A DNA stretch of 64,000 nt, from assembly GCF_039523235.1 (NCBI RefSeq), contig NZ_BAAAEX010000011.1, one strand, 5' to 3'. The notes beneath the pieces were generated by a model that was given only the letters and a program-made list of their open reading frames with translations, was not told the origin of the DNA and searched no databases. The stretch's first letter is position 1. Each line of letters begins with the position of its first letter. This document shows, piece by piece, positions 36,664 through 44,619 of this stretch. The position numbers and the translations under genes are program-made. Source of the DNA: Castellaniella ginsengisoli. GTDB taxonomy: Bacteria > Pseudomonadota > Gammaproteobacteria > Burkholderiales > Burkholderiaceae_B.

Positions 36664-37434
36664 ATGCCTGACGAACCCCAGCGCCGACGCAGCATCTATC
36701 TGCTGCCCAACGCCTTCACCACCGCCAATCTGTTCGCCGGTTTCTATGCCGTCGTCCAGGCCATGAACCAGCACTATGAGGTGGCCGCCATCGCCGTGTT
36801 CCTGGCGATGGTGTTCGACAGCATGGACGGGCGCGTGGCCCGGCTGACCAACACCCAGTCCGCCTTCGGCGAGCAGTACGACTCTCTGGCCGACATGATG
36901 TCCTTCGGCATGGCGCCCGCGCTGGTGATGTACGAATGGTCGCTGCAGGGCCTGGGCCGCTGGGGCTGGCTGGCCGCCTTCGTCTACGTGGTGGGGGCCG
37001 CCTTGCGGTTGGCGCGTTTCAACGCCAATATCGGCAAGGTGGACAAGCAGTACTTCCAGGGTCTGCCCAGCCCGGCGGCGGCGGCGCTGATCGCGGGCTT
37101 CGTCTGGCTGTCCGTGGACAACAAGCTGTCCCTGTCCGACGGCCTCATCGCCTGGGCCGCTTTCGGGATGACCGTCTACGCCGGCGTCGCCATGGTCTCG
37201 AACGCGCCGTTCTTCAGCGGCAAGTCCTTCGCGCTGGGCCGCAGCGTGCCGTTCTGGGTCATGCTGGTCGTGGTGGCGGTGTTCGTCTTCGTCTCCAGCG
37301 ATCCGCCGGTGGTGCTGTTCGCCCTGTTCGTGCTCTACAGCCTGTCGGGCTGGGTGCTGTGGGTCTGGCGCGTGCGCCGCGCCCGCCGCCTGGGGCAGCG
37401 CATGCGCGGCGCCGACCCCGCCGGCGATGAGTGA
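36664..37434 (+). CDS. pssA: CDP-diacylglycerol--serine O-phosphatidyltransferase
   Basis: This 256-residue inner-membrane enzyme forms phosphatidylserine from CDP-diacylglycerol and serine. The CDP-alcohol phosphotransferase signature is complete: DSMDGRVARLTNTQSAFGEQYDSLAD (about 54-79), with the D-G-x2-A-R-x8-G-x3-D pattern. About seven helices follow. The ATG at 36664 is used; an in-frame ATG eight codons upstream (36640) overlapping psd is possible. It lies directly after psd and is the last gene before rpsO. Confidence 0.94.
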   Translation: MPDEPQRRRSIYLLPNAFTTANLFAGFYAVVQAMNQHYEVAAIAVFLAMVFDSMDGRVARLTNTQSAFGEQYDSLADMMSFGMAPALVMYEWSLQGLGRWGWLAAFVYVVGAALRLARFNANIGKVDKQYFQGLPSPAAAALIAGFVWLSVDNKLSLSDGLIAWAAFGMTVYAGVAMVSNAPFFSGKSFALGRSVPFWVMLVVVAVFVFVSSDPPVVLFALFVLYSLSGWVLWVWRVRRARRLGQRMRGADPAGDE

Positions 37435-37475
37435 TCGCTGCGGCCGGAACCGGCACGCGTCCGGTCCAAATCCGC

Positions 37476-37481
37476 TATAAT
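37476..37481 (+). promoter_or_regulatory. -10 box of rpsO
   Basis: TATAAT 87 bases before the rpsO start, in a short intergenic region after pssA. Confidence 0.6.
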
Positions 37482-37487
37482 CTTTCC

Positions 37488-37547
37488 GCGCCACGATCTG
37501 CGTGGCGCTTTCATTTCATCTCACGGCAGCGCGCCTCGGTGCTGCCG
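37488..37547 (+). promoter_or_regulatory. two-hairpin rpsO leader, likely S15 autoregulatory site
   Basis: Two stem-loops lie between the -10 box and the start. The first is GCGCCACG/CGTGGCGC (about 37488-37508). The second is CGGCAGC (37524-37530) with GCTGCCG (37541-37547), placed just before the Shine-Dalgarno AGAGGAA. S15 is known to repress its own translation by binding such leader structures. Confidence 0.55.
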
Positions 37548-37568
37548 CATGTTCCAGAGGAATAAAAA

Positions 37569-37838
37569 ATGTCTGTTGCAGATATCGTCAAATCCGACAT
37601 CGTCGCGCAATTCCAGCGCACCGCCAGCGATACCGGCTCTCCTGAAGTCCAGGTGGCCCTGCTCACGGCCCGCATCAACGAATTGACCGGCCACTTCAAG
37701 ACCCACAAGAAAGATCACCACTCGCGCCGCGGCCTGCTGCGCATGGTCAGCCGCCGCCGCAAGCTGCTGGACTACCTCAAGGGCCGTAATCCGGATTCGT
37801 ACCGCGCACTGATCGAAAAACTCGGCCTGCGCAAGTAA
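37569..37838 (+). CDS. rpsO: 30S ribosomal protein S15
   Basis: This 89-residue primary 16S rRNA-binding protein has four helices. The conserved block TGSPEVQVALLTARINELTGHFKTHKKDHHSRRGLL (about residues 21-56), followed by RRRKLLDYLK, is diagnostic. AGAGGAA precedes the ATG. It is upstream of pnp, the usual order, with a terminator-like hairpin between the two. Confidence 0.98.
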   Translation: MSVADIVKSDIVAQFQRTASDTGSPEVQVALLTARINELTGHFKTHKKDHHSRRGLLRMVSRRRKLLDYLKGRNPDSYRALIEKLGLRK

Positions 37839-37867
37839 TGCCCGGGGGCTTCGCTCCCTTCGCACGA

Positions 37868-37911
37868 GCCGTGTACGCTGCATTGTTTTCAGGCAGCGTG
37901 CGCGGCTTTTT
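37868..37911 (+). terminator. terminator between rpsO and pnp
   Basis: A 14-bp stem with two G-U pairs (37868-37881 with 37893-37906) followed by TTTTT. Read-through or RNase III processing may still link rpsO and pnp. Confidence 0.75.
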
Positions 37912-37997
37912 GTCATGGGTCGCCGCACGATGCCCCGCCTCCGGTGGGCGGGATGCGGGCAAGAGCCCCGCAGGCGTCCCTTTTATAGGATTAGAAA

Positions 37998-40136
37998 ATG
38001 TTCAATAAAGTGAGCAAGTCGTTCCAGTACGGCCAGCACACCGTCGTCCTGGAAACCGGCGAAATCGCCCGCCAGGCTTCGGGCGCGGTGCTGGTGTCCG
38101 TCGATGATACGGTGGTGCTGGCCACGGTGGTGGCTTCCAAGACCGCCAAGCCGGGCCAGGACTTCTTCCCGCTGACCGTCGATTACGTCGAGAAGACCTA
38201 TGCGGCCGGCAAGATCCCGGGCGGTTTCTTCAAGCGCGAAGGCAAACCTTCCGAAAAGGAAGTCCTCACCTCCCGCCTGATCGACCGTCCGCTGCGCCCG
38301 TTGTTCCCGGAAGGCTTCTACAACGACGTGCAGGTCATCATCCACACGGTCTCGGTCAATCCGGAAGTCGATCCCGACATCCCCGCCCTGATCGGCGCCT
38401 CGGCCGCCCTGGCGATCTCCGGCATTCCCTTCAATGGCCCGGTGGGCGCCGCGCGCGTGGGCTACATCGACGGCCAGTACGTGCTGAACCCCAGCACCTC
38501 GCAAGTGCGCGGTGAATCCCAGCTCGACCTGGTGGTGGCCGGAACCGAGACCGCTGTGCTGATGGTCGAATCCGAAGCCCGCCAGTTGTCCGAAGACATC
38601 ATGCTGGGCGCCGTGGTCTACGGCCACGAGCAGATGCAGGCCGCCATCAACGCCATCCACGAACTGGTCGCCGAGGCCGGCAAGCCCGAATGGGATTGGC
38701 AGCCCGCCGCGCGCAACGAAGTCCTGGCCACCGCCGTGCGCGCGGCCGCCTTCGAGCCGCTGCAAGCCGTCTACCAACTGCGCGACAAGCAGGAACGCAC
38801 CACGCGCCTGCGCCAGGTCTACGCCGACGTCAAGGCCAAGCTGGCCGAGCATGCCGCCGCCCGCGGCGATGCCGCGCCCGACCACGTCGAGGTCGAGAAC
38901 ATGCTGTTTGCGCTGGAATCGGAAATCGTCCGCGGCCAGATCCTGAACGGCGAACCGCGCATCGACGGCCGCGACACGCGCACCGTGCGCCCGATCAGCA
39001 TCCGCCTGGGCGTGCTGCCGCGCGCCCACGGCTCCGCGCTGTTCACGCGCGGCGAAACCCAGGCGCTGGTGGCCACCACCCTGGGCACCAAGCAAGACGA
39101 GCAGATCATCGATTCGATCATGGGCGAATACCGCGACCGCTTCATGATGCACTACAACATGCCGCCGTTCGCCACCGGCGAAACCGGCCGCTTCGGCGTG
39201 CCCAAGCGCCGCGAGATCGGCCATGGCCGCCTGGCCAAGCGCGCCCTGGCGCCGCTGCTGCCCTCCGCGGAAGATTTCCAGTACACCCTGCGCCTGGTGT
39301 CCGAGATCACCGAATCCAACGGCTCCTCGTCCATGGCCTCGGTCTGCGGCGGCAGCCTGTCCATGATGGACGCCGGCGTGCCGGTCAAGGATCACGTGGC
39401 GGGCGTCGCCATGGGCCTGATCAAGGAAGGCGGCAAGTTCGCCGTCCTGACCGACATCCTGGGCGACGAGGATCACCTGGGCGACATGGACTTCAAGGTG
39501 GCCGGCACCGTCAGCGGCATCACCGCCTTGCAGATGGATATCAAGATCCAGGGCATCACCAAGGAAATCATGCAGGTGGCGCTGGCCCAGGCCCGTGAAG
39601 GCCGCCTGCACATCCTGGGCAAGATGCGCGATGCCATCGATGGCTCCCGCCAGGAGCTGTCCGACTTTGCGCCGCGCATGCTCAGCATCAAGATCAACCC
39701 GGAAAAGATCCGCGACGTGATCGGCAAGGGCGGCGCCACCATCCGGGCGCTGACCGAGGAAACCGGCTGCCAGATCGACATCAGCGACGACGGCAGCATC
39801 ACCATCGCCAGCGCCGACCTGGACCGCGCCCATGAAGCCGAGCGCCGCATCAAGGAACTGACCGCCGACGTCGAAGTGGGACAGGAATACCAGGGCACCG
39901 TTCAGCGCCTGCTGGATTTCGGCGCCATCGTCCAGGTCCTGCCCGGCCGCGACGGCCTGCTGCACATCTCGGAGATCGCCAACTACCGCATCGCCGACAT
40001 CAACGATGTGCTGAAGGTCGGCCAGTCTGTGCGCGTCAAGATCATCGAAGCCGATGAGCGCGGCCGCCTGCGCCTGTCGGTCAAGGCGATCGGCGGCATC
40101 GAAGCCCAAGGCGGTCCCGCCGCTCCGGCCGCCTGA
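37998..40136 (+). CDS. pnp: polyribonucleotide nucleotidyltransferase (PNPase)
   Basis: This 712-residue phosphorolytic 3'-5' exoribonuclease is a degradosome component. Two RNase PH-like domains (about residues 10-220 and 312-545) carry the catalytic block with SSMASVCGGSLSMMDAGVP and the DFKVAGT segment. A KH domain (about 553-615, with IGKGGATIR) and an S1 domain (about 620-690, with GRDGLLHIS) follow. The ATG lies close behind GATTAG with a weak Shine-Dalgarno sequence. It ends before a perfect hairpin. Neighbouring rpsO supports the assignment. Confidence 0.97.
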   Translation: MFNKVSKSFQYGQHTVVLETGEIARQASGAVLVSVDDTVVLATVVASKTAKPGQDFFPLTVDYVEKTYAAGKIPGGFFKREGKPSEKEVLTSRLIDRPLRPLFPEGFYNDVQVIIHTVSVNPEVDPDIPALIGASAALAISGIPFNGPVGAARVGYIDGQYVLNPSTSQVRGESQLDLVVAGTETAVLMVESEARQLSEDIMLGAVVYGHEQMQAAINAIHELVAEAGKPEWDWQPAARNEVLATAVRAAAFEPLQAVYQLRDKQERTTRLRQVYADVKAKLAEHAAARGDAAPDHVEVENMLFALESEIVRGQILNGEPRIDGRDTRTVRPISIRLGVLPRAHGSALFTRGETQALVATTLGTKQDEQIIDSIMGEYRDRFMMHYNMPPFATGETGRFGVPKRREIGHGRLAKRALAPLLPSAEDFQYTLRLVSEITESNGSSSMASVCGGSLSMMDAGVPVKDHVAGVAMGLIKEGGKFAVLTDILGDEDHLGDMDFKVAGTVSGITALQMDIKIQGITKEIMQVALAQAREGRLHILGKMRDAIDGSRQELSDFAPRMLSIKINPEKIRDVIGKGGATIRALTEETGCQIDISDDGSITIASADLDRAHEAERRIKELTADVEVGQEYQGTVQRLLDFGAIVQVLPGRDGLLHISEIANYRIADINDVLKVGQSVRVKIIEADERGRLRLSVKAIGGIEAQGGPAAPAA

Positions 40137-40174
40137 TCCCGCCGCCTGTCCGCGCCGCTTCCGGGCTGCGCGGC

Positions 40175-40210
40175 ATGACAACGGGCGCCCCTCGGGGCGC
40201 CCGTTGTCAT
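40175..40210. terminator. strong hairpin after pnp
   Basis: A 17-bp perfect stem from ATGACAACGGG (40175) to CCCGTTGTCAT (40210) with a very small loop. It has no T-run, so it may act with Rho or protect mRNA ends. It lies between convergent pnp and speG. Confidence 0.65.
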
Positions 40211-40243
40211 TGGGCCACCGGCCTGCGGCAGCCGGCCGCCGGA

Positions 40244-40801
40244 TCAGTAGACGGTCGTTTCCGTCATCCGGACCTGCGCCGGCGGGTGCTTGCCCAGGTA
40301 GTCGTGCTGGAACAGGCGCATCCGCAGCACGCTGCGGTATTCGCCGTTGACGAAGAACTCGTCCTTCAGTTCGCCCTCGGTCTGGAAGCCCAGCCGGGTA
40401 TAGATGTGGATCGCCTTCTTGTTCTCGGTGTCCACGATCAGGTAGAGCTTGTAGAGGTTCAGCACCTTGAAGCCGTATTCCATGGCCAGTTGGGTCGCGT
40501 GGAAGGCGAGGCCCTGGCCCTGGTGTTCTGGCGCGATGATGATCTGGAACTCCGCGCGCCGGTGGACGTGGTCGATTTCCACCAGTTCCACCAGGCCCGC
40601 CCGCTCGGCGTCGCATTCGATGATGAAGCGCCGTTCGCTCTGGTCGTGGACGTGCTGGTCGTACAGGGACTGCAATTCGGAGAAGGTGGCGTAGGGCTCT
40701 TCGAACCAGTAGCGCATGACGCTGGCGTTGTTGTCCAGTTGGTGCACGAATTGCAGGTCCACCCGCTCCAGCGGGCGCAATTTGATGAGATCGGTATGCA
40801 T
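40244..40801 (-). CDS. speG: spermidine N1-acetyltransferase
   Basis: This 185-residue GNAT enzyme acetylates spermidine and spermine to avoid polyamine toxicity. It is close to E. coli SpeG through KLRPLERVDLQFVHQLDNN (about residues 7-25), RYWFEEPYATF and QSERRFIIECD. The acetyl-CoA site lies in EHQGQGLAFHATQLAM (about 99-114), with YKLYLIVDTENKKAIHIY following. The start is ATG 40801, behind GGAAAG on the minus strand; the longer open frame upstream is not coding. It converges with pnp. Confidence 0.94.
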   Translation of the reverse strand: MHTDLIKLRPLERVDLQFVHQLDNNASVMRYWFEEPYATFSELQSLYDQHVHDQSERRFIIECDAERAGLVELVEIDHVHRRAEFQIIIAPEHQGQGLAFHATQLAMEYGFKVLNLYKLYLIVDTENKKAIHIYTRLGFQTEGELKDEFFVNGEYRSVLRMRLFQHDYLGKHPPAQVRMTETTVY

Positions 40802-40871
40802 GGTCTGTCTTCCTTTCCCCGGATGGCGCATGGGGTGAAACGGATTATCCCTTCTGCTCTTGCGATCCATA

Positions 40872-40888
40872 AAGATGAAATTCATCTT
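40872..40888. repeat. AT-rich palindrome upstream of speG
   Basis: AAGATGAA (40872-40879) and TTCATCTT (40881-40888) form a perfect inverted repeat around one base, and a further GATGAAGA copy lies at 40896-40903. It sits in the promoter region of speG and is a plausible operator. Confidence 0.5.
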
Positions 40889-40923
40889 CTTTATTGATGA
40901 AGAGGATGGGTGCCTGCCGGATG

Positions 40924-41904
40924 TCAGCGCACGGAGAGCACGATCTTGCCGATTTGCTCGCCCGCGTCCATCATGGCGTGGGCGCGCGCGGCCTCGGCCA
41001 GAGGGAAGGTCGCGTGGATCGAAGGCCGGACTGCGCCGGATTCCAGCAGCGGCCAGACGCGTTCGCGCAGCGCCGCCGCGATGCGGGCCTTGAACGGCAC
41101 GGGCCGCGCACGCAGCGTCGAGCCCGTCACCGTCAGGCGGCGGCGCATGACCTGGCCGCAGTTCAGCGTCCCGCGCGCGCCGCCCAGCAAGGCGATCATC
41201 ACCAGCCGGCCGTCGTCGGCCAGGCTGTCCAGGTTGCGTTCCAGGTAGCCGCCCGCCACCATGTCCAGGATCACATCGACGCCGCGGCCATTCGTCAGCG
41301 CCTTGATTTCCGCCACGAAATCCTGTGTCCGGTAATCGATGCCGCGCGTGCAGCCCAGCGCCTCGATCGCCCGGACACGATCCGGGCTGCCGGCCGTGGC
41401 GTACACCGTGTGGCCGAAGGCGCGCGCCAGCGAGATGGCGGCCGTGCCGATGCCGCTGGCGCCGCCATGGACCAGCAGCGTCTCGCCCGGGGCCAGGGCG
41501 CCCCGATCGAAGACGTTGCTCCAGACCGTGAAATAGGTCTCCGGCAGCGCGGCGGCCTCGACCATCGACAGGCCGGCCGGCACGGGCAGGCACTGGGCGG
41601 CGGGCGCTGTGCAGAACTGCGCGTAGCCGCCGCCCGCCACCAGGGCGCAGACCGCATCGCCCGCTTTGAACCCGGCGGCTTCGGGTTCGCCGCCGACGAT
41701 GCGTCCGGCCACTTCCAGGCCGGGCAGATCGGAGGCGCCCGCCGGGGGCGGGTAGCTGCCCTGGCGCTGGAAGACATCGGGCCGGTTGACTCCGGCGGCC
41801 TCGACCTCGATCAGGACTTCACCGGGGCCAGGCACGGGGGTGGGGCGGTCCGTCAGGCGCAGGACGTCGGGGCCGCCCGGCGTGGTGATTTCAATGGCTT
41901 GCAT
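40924..41904 (-). CDS. NAD(P)H-quinone oxidoreductase, PIG3/QOR family
   Basis: This 326-residue zinc-independent medium-chain reductase has an N-terminal GroES-like domain (about 25-110, with AAGVNRPDVFQRQGSYPPP and LPGLEVAGRI). The Rossmann domain follows, with LLVHGGASGIGTAAI (about 142-156). It lacks the zinc-binding cysteine set of alcohol dehydrogenases. It probably reduces quinones or enals. AGGAG precedes ATG 41904. In Bordetella relatives a similar gene sits between pnp and tpiA. Confidence 0.9.
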   Translation of the reverse strand: MQAIEITTPGGPDVLRLTDRPTPVPGPGEVLIEVEAAGVNRPDVFQRQGSYPPPAGASDLPGLEVAGRIVGGEPEAAGFKAGDAVCALVAGGGYAQFCTAPAAQCLPVPAGLSMVEAAALPETYFTVWSNVFDRGALAPGETLLVHGGASGIGTAAISLARAFGHTVYATAGSPDRVRAIEALGCTRGIDYRTQDFVAEIKALTNGRGVDVILDMVAGGYLERNLDSLADDGRLVMIALLGGARGTLNCGQVMRRRLTVTGSTLRARPVPFKARIAAALRERVWPLLESGAVRPSIHATFPLAEAARAHAMMDAGEQIGKIVLSVR

Positions 41905-41958
41905 GGGTGCTCCTACGGATAGGCTCGGAGCATTATGCGCTACACTTTCGATCTTTGC

Positions 41959-42048
41959 GGAAGCGTGCCAGAGCGGTTGAATGGACCGGTCTTGAAAACC
42001 GGCGATGGGGCAACCCATCCGTGAGTTCGAATCTCACCGCTTCCGCCA
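41959..42048 (+). tRNA. tRNA-Ser (UGA)
   Basis: A 90-nt class II tRNA with long variable arm. The 7-bp acceptor GGAAGCG pairs with CGCTTCC, the anticodon loop CTTGAAA gives anticodon TGA, and CCA is encoded. A TACACT -10 box lies 15 bases upstream. Confidence 0.95.
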
Positions 42049-42068
42049 CCGACCCCACAGGCCGCGAC

Positions 42069-43172
42069 ATGGATCAATGCATCAAGGGGCGCAGCGCGCT
42101 CACGCCCGAGGACCGGGACTGGACGCACCGGGCCATCCGGATCCTCGAAGCCGATGGCAGGCGTTCGGCCGATACGCATCTGGTCAAGCCCGATTTCCCG
42201 GGGCTGCGCGGCATCGACATCTATTTCAAGGACGAGAGCACGCACCCCACCGGCAGCCTCAAGCACCGTCTGGCGCGATCCTTGTTCCTGTACGGCATCT
42301 GCAACGGCCGCATCCGCGAAAACACGCTCCTGGTCGAGGCTTCGTCGGGCTCCACCGCCGTCTCGGAAGCCTATTTCGCCCGCCTGCTGGGCCTGTCTTT
42401 CGTGGCCGTGATGACCCGCTCGACCAGCCAGCAGAAGATCGAGGCCATCGAGCGGTTCGGCGGCCGCTGCCATTTCGTCGACCATGCCCGCGAAGTCTAC
42501 GGCGCGGCCCAGGCCATCGCCGACGAGGCGGGCGGCTATTACCTGGACCAGTTCACGCATGCCGAGCGCGCCACGGACTGGCGCGGCAACAACAACATCG
42601 CCGAAAGCATCTTCCGCCAGATGTCGGGCGAATTCCACGCCGTCCCCGAGTGGGTGGTCATGAGCGCCGGCACGGGCGGGACTTCAGCCACCCTCGGGCG
42701 CTTCATCCGCTATCGCAACCTGGATACGCGGCTTTGCGTGGTCGACGTCGAGGGCTCCGCGTTCTACGAAGCCTGGCAGAGCGGCGACATGAACATCACG
42801 GCGACGGGCTCGCGCATCGAGGGGATCGGCCGCCCGCGCGTCGAACCGTCCTTCATCCCCACCGTCATCGACGAGATGATCCGCATCCCCGATGAGGCCT
42901 CGATCGCGGCGGCGCATGTGCTGTCCGATCGTCTCTTCCGCCGCGTGGGAGGCTCCACGGGGACGAACTTCATGGGCGTGCTGTGCATGGCCTCGCTGAT
43001 GCGCCAACAGGGGCGCAGCGGATCCCTGGTCACCCTCATCTGCGACAGCGGCGACCGCTACGCGACAAGCTATTACAACGAAGCCTGGCTGCGCGAACAG
43101 AAGCTGGACATCAGCGGTTGGCGTGCCCGCATCGAGCGTTTTCTGGACACCGGCGAGGGTTCGCTGCTCTGA
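42069..43172 (+). CDS. PLP-dependent cysteine synthase-fold protein (Cds1-like cysteine desulfhydrase)
   Basis: This 367-residue fold-type II PLP enzyme has the cofactor lysine in HPTGSLKHRLA (about residues 60-70), the substrate-binding SSGSTAVSEA (about 95-104), and the phosphate loop SAGTGGTSATLGRF (about 199-212). The C-terminal end (YATSYYNEAWL) and the length set it apart from CysK/CysM and agree with Cds1-type L-cysteine desulfhydrases, which release sulfide and pyruvate. It lies 20 bases after tRNA-Ser. Function by similarity; a synthase-like activity is possible. Confidence 0.82.
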   Translation: MDQCIKGRSALTPEDRDWTHRAIRILEADGRRSADTHLVKPDFPGLRGIDIYFKDESTHPTGSLKHRLARSLFLYGICNGRIRENTLLVEASSGSTAVSEAYFARLLGLSFVAVMTRSTSQQKIEAIERFGGRCHFVDHAREVYGAAQAIADEAGGYYLDQFTHAERATDWRGNNNIAESIFRQMSGEFHAVPEWVVMSAGTGGTSATLGRFIRYRNLDTRLCVVDVEGSAFYEAWQSGDMNITATGSRIEGIGRPRVEPSFIPTVIDEMIRIPDEASIAAAHVLSDRLFRRVGGSTGTNFMGVLCMASLMRQQGRSGSLVTLICDSGDRYATSYYNEAWLREQKLDISGWRARIERFLDTGEGSLL

Positions 43173-43181
43173 GCTTCGGGT

Positions 43182-43218
43182 CCGCAGGCCCCTTGACCGC
43201 AGAGGGCCTGCGGTCCTT
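43182..43218 (+). terminator. terminator after the cds1-like gene
   Basis: CCGCAGGCCC pairs with GGGCCTGCGG around a 12-base loop, followed by TCCTTCT. It ends just before tRNA-Leu. Confidence 0.6.
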
Positions 43219-43241
43219 CTGTACAATGCGCATCACATCAT

Positions 43242-43326
43242 GCCCGAGTGGTGAAATCGGTAGACACAAGGGACTTAAAATCCCTCGCCGCAAGGTGTGC
43301 CGGTTCGAGTCCGGCCTCGGGCACCA
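43242..43326 (+). tRNA. tRNA-Leu (UAA)
   Basis: An 85-nt class II tRNA. The GCCCGAG acceptor pairs with CTCGGGC, the anticodon loop ACTTAAAAT gives anticodon TAA, and CCA is encoded. A TACAAT -10 lies about 20 bases upstream. Confidence 0.95.
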
Positions 43327-43328
43327 GC

Positions 43329-43952
43329 TCAATACCCCGCCAACCGGAAAGCCAGCGGCAGGCAGACCGCCGTCAGCAGGCCGGCCAGCCCCATGCCAAG
43401 CCCCGCGAAAGCGCCGTCCCGGGGGCTGATCTGCATGGCCCGGGCGGCGCCGATGCCGTGCGCGACCACGCCCAGGGTGAATCCGTGCGTACAGGGGTCC
43501 GAGAGGCGCAACCGGCCCAGCACGGCCTGGGTCATCAGAGCGCCCGCCACCCCCGTCAGCATGACCAGGGCCGAGGTCAGCGAAGCCAGCCCGCCTAGTT
43601 CCTCCGACAGGCCGAGCGCGATCGAGACGCCTGAACCCAGCAATGCGCCCGTGCAGAACCGGACCCAGTGGCGCCGGATGATCTTCATCTGGTGAAACAG
43701 CGGGATCGCCAGCGCGACGGTGGCCGGGCCCAGCAGGAAATGGATCATGCGGGCGCCGCTGAAATAGGTGTCGTAATCGACGCCGAGGATGCTGAGGGCC
43801 GCCACCAGGATCGCGGTCGAGACGGCGACGGGATGCAGCAAAGGCGTGAAGCGCGCGCGGCGCTGGATCGCCAGGGCGAGGCGGTAGACGGCGAGGGTTG
43901 CCAGCAGCCAGGTCGCTGGCTGGCGGATGACATGATCGAGGGTGGCCTGCAT
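43329..43952 (-). CDS. lrgB: LrgB/CidB-type membrane protein
   Basis: This 207-residue membrane protein has about six to seven helices. The signature block HFLLGPATVALAIPLFHQ (about residues 71-88) and SDPCTHGFTLGVVAHGIGAARA (about 151-172) are diagnostic for LrgB. The LrgA/LrgB pair controls murein hydrolase activity in some bacteria or exports pyruvate/3-hydroxy acids in others. It starts one base after the lrgA stop on the same strand. Confidence 0.92.
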   Translation of the reverse strand: MQATLDHVIRQPATWLLATLAVYRLALAIQRRARFTPLLHPVAVSTAILVAALSILGVDYDTYFSGARMIHFLLGPATVALAIPLFHQMKIIRRHWVRFCTGALLGSGVSIALGLSEELGGLASLTSALVMLTGVAGALMTQAVLGRLRLSDPCTHGFTLGVVAHGIGAARAMQISPRDGAFAGLGMGLAGLLTAVCLPLAFRLAGY

Positions 43953-43953
43953 G

Positions 43954-44292
43954 TCAGCGTCCGTCGTCCAGACCGCGCACCAGGTAGGCCGTGAGGACGA
44001 TCGATGCCAGGGTGCTGCCGAACACCGCCGCCAGGATGGCGGGCCACTCGGCAGCCAGGCGGTCGAATTGCGTCATGATGCCCACGGCAGCCGGAATGAA
44101 CAGCAGGGAAAGATGGCGCAGAAAGCGTGTTGAGGAGCGGATCAGCGCGCTGTCCTGATCCTGCTTCGCGATCAGCCATATCAACAGCAGGATCATGCCG
44201 ATCACGGGTCCGGGGATGGGGACCGACAGCGCGAAGGCCGCCGCCTCGCCCAGAACCTGGAACAGGAGCAAAGTGATGAAGCTGGTGGTCAT
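43954..44292 (-). CDS. lrgA: LrgA/CidA-type holin-like protein
   Basis: This 112-residue protein has four helices. FQVLGEAAAFALSVPIPGPVIGMILLLIWL (about 9-38) and the block SLLFIPAAVGIMTQF (about 64-78) are characteristic of LrgA/CidA. It is co-transcribed with lrgB, its partner. A TACAAT-type -10 box (44417-44422, minus strand) lies about 125 bases upstream. Confidence 0.93.
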   Translation of the reverse strand: MTTSFITLLLFQVLGEAAAFALSVPIPGPVIGMILLLIWLIAKQDQDSALIRSSTRFLRHLSLLFIPAAVGIMTQFDRLAAEWPAILAAVFGSTLASIVLTAYLVRGLDDGR

Positions 44293-44619
44293 GTGATGAG
44301 CAGGCCTGTGAATGGTCGCGCTGGAGCCCGGCTTCTTCCGCCCAGGGTTGATTCCGGGATTCCGCGGCTTTCCGGACGGCGGCGTGTGCGAGGGGTCGAA
44401 GGCCGTCGTTTCCCCATTGTAGGATGCGGCCGGCCCCGCGATGGGGGCGCATGGAAATTCTGGGAAGGCTGATTGTTATCGCGAAACGGCATAACAGAAA
44501 GAACTGGATACAGAGTGGTCCGGCGCAGGCTTCACCGTAACATTGAGGTCTCCAAGCCGGGTCGGCGGAAGGGTTTGCGATCAGGTCCGGAACACCCTCA
44601 TCGAGAGCGAGACCACACC
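44293..44619. promoter_or_regulatory. divergent intergenic region between lrgA and the chemoreceptor gene
   Basis: This 327-base gap carries the lrgA -10 box (44417-44422, minus strand). It also has an inverted repeat TGTTAT (44474-44479) with ATAACA (44491-44496) on the chemoreceptor side. No gene or RNA was recognised in it. Confidence 0.45.

Noticed and set aside
37983..40616. 877-codon minus-strand frame opposite pnp
   Set aside because: A shadow of pnp in reverse; its sequence is low-complexity Gly/Ala/His/Asp and has no domain.
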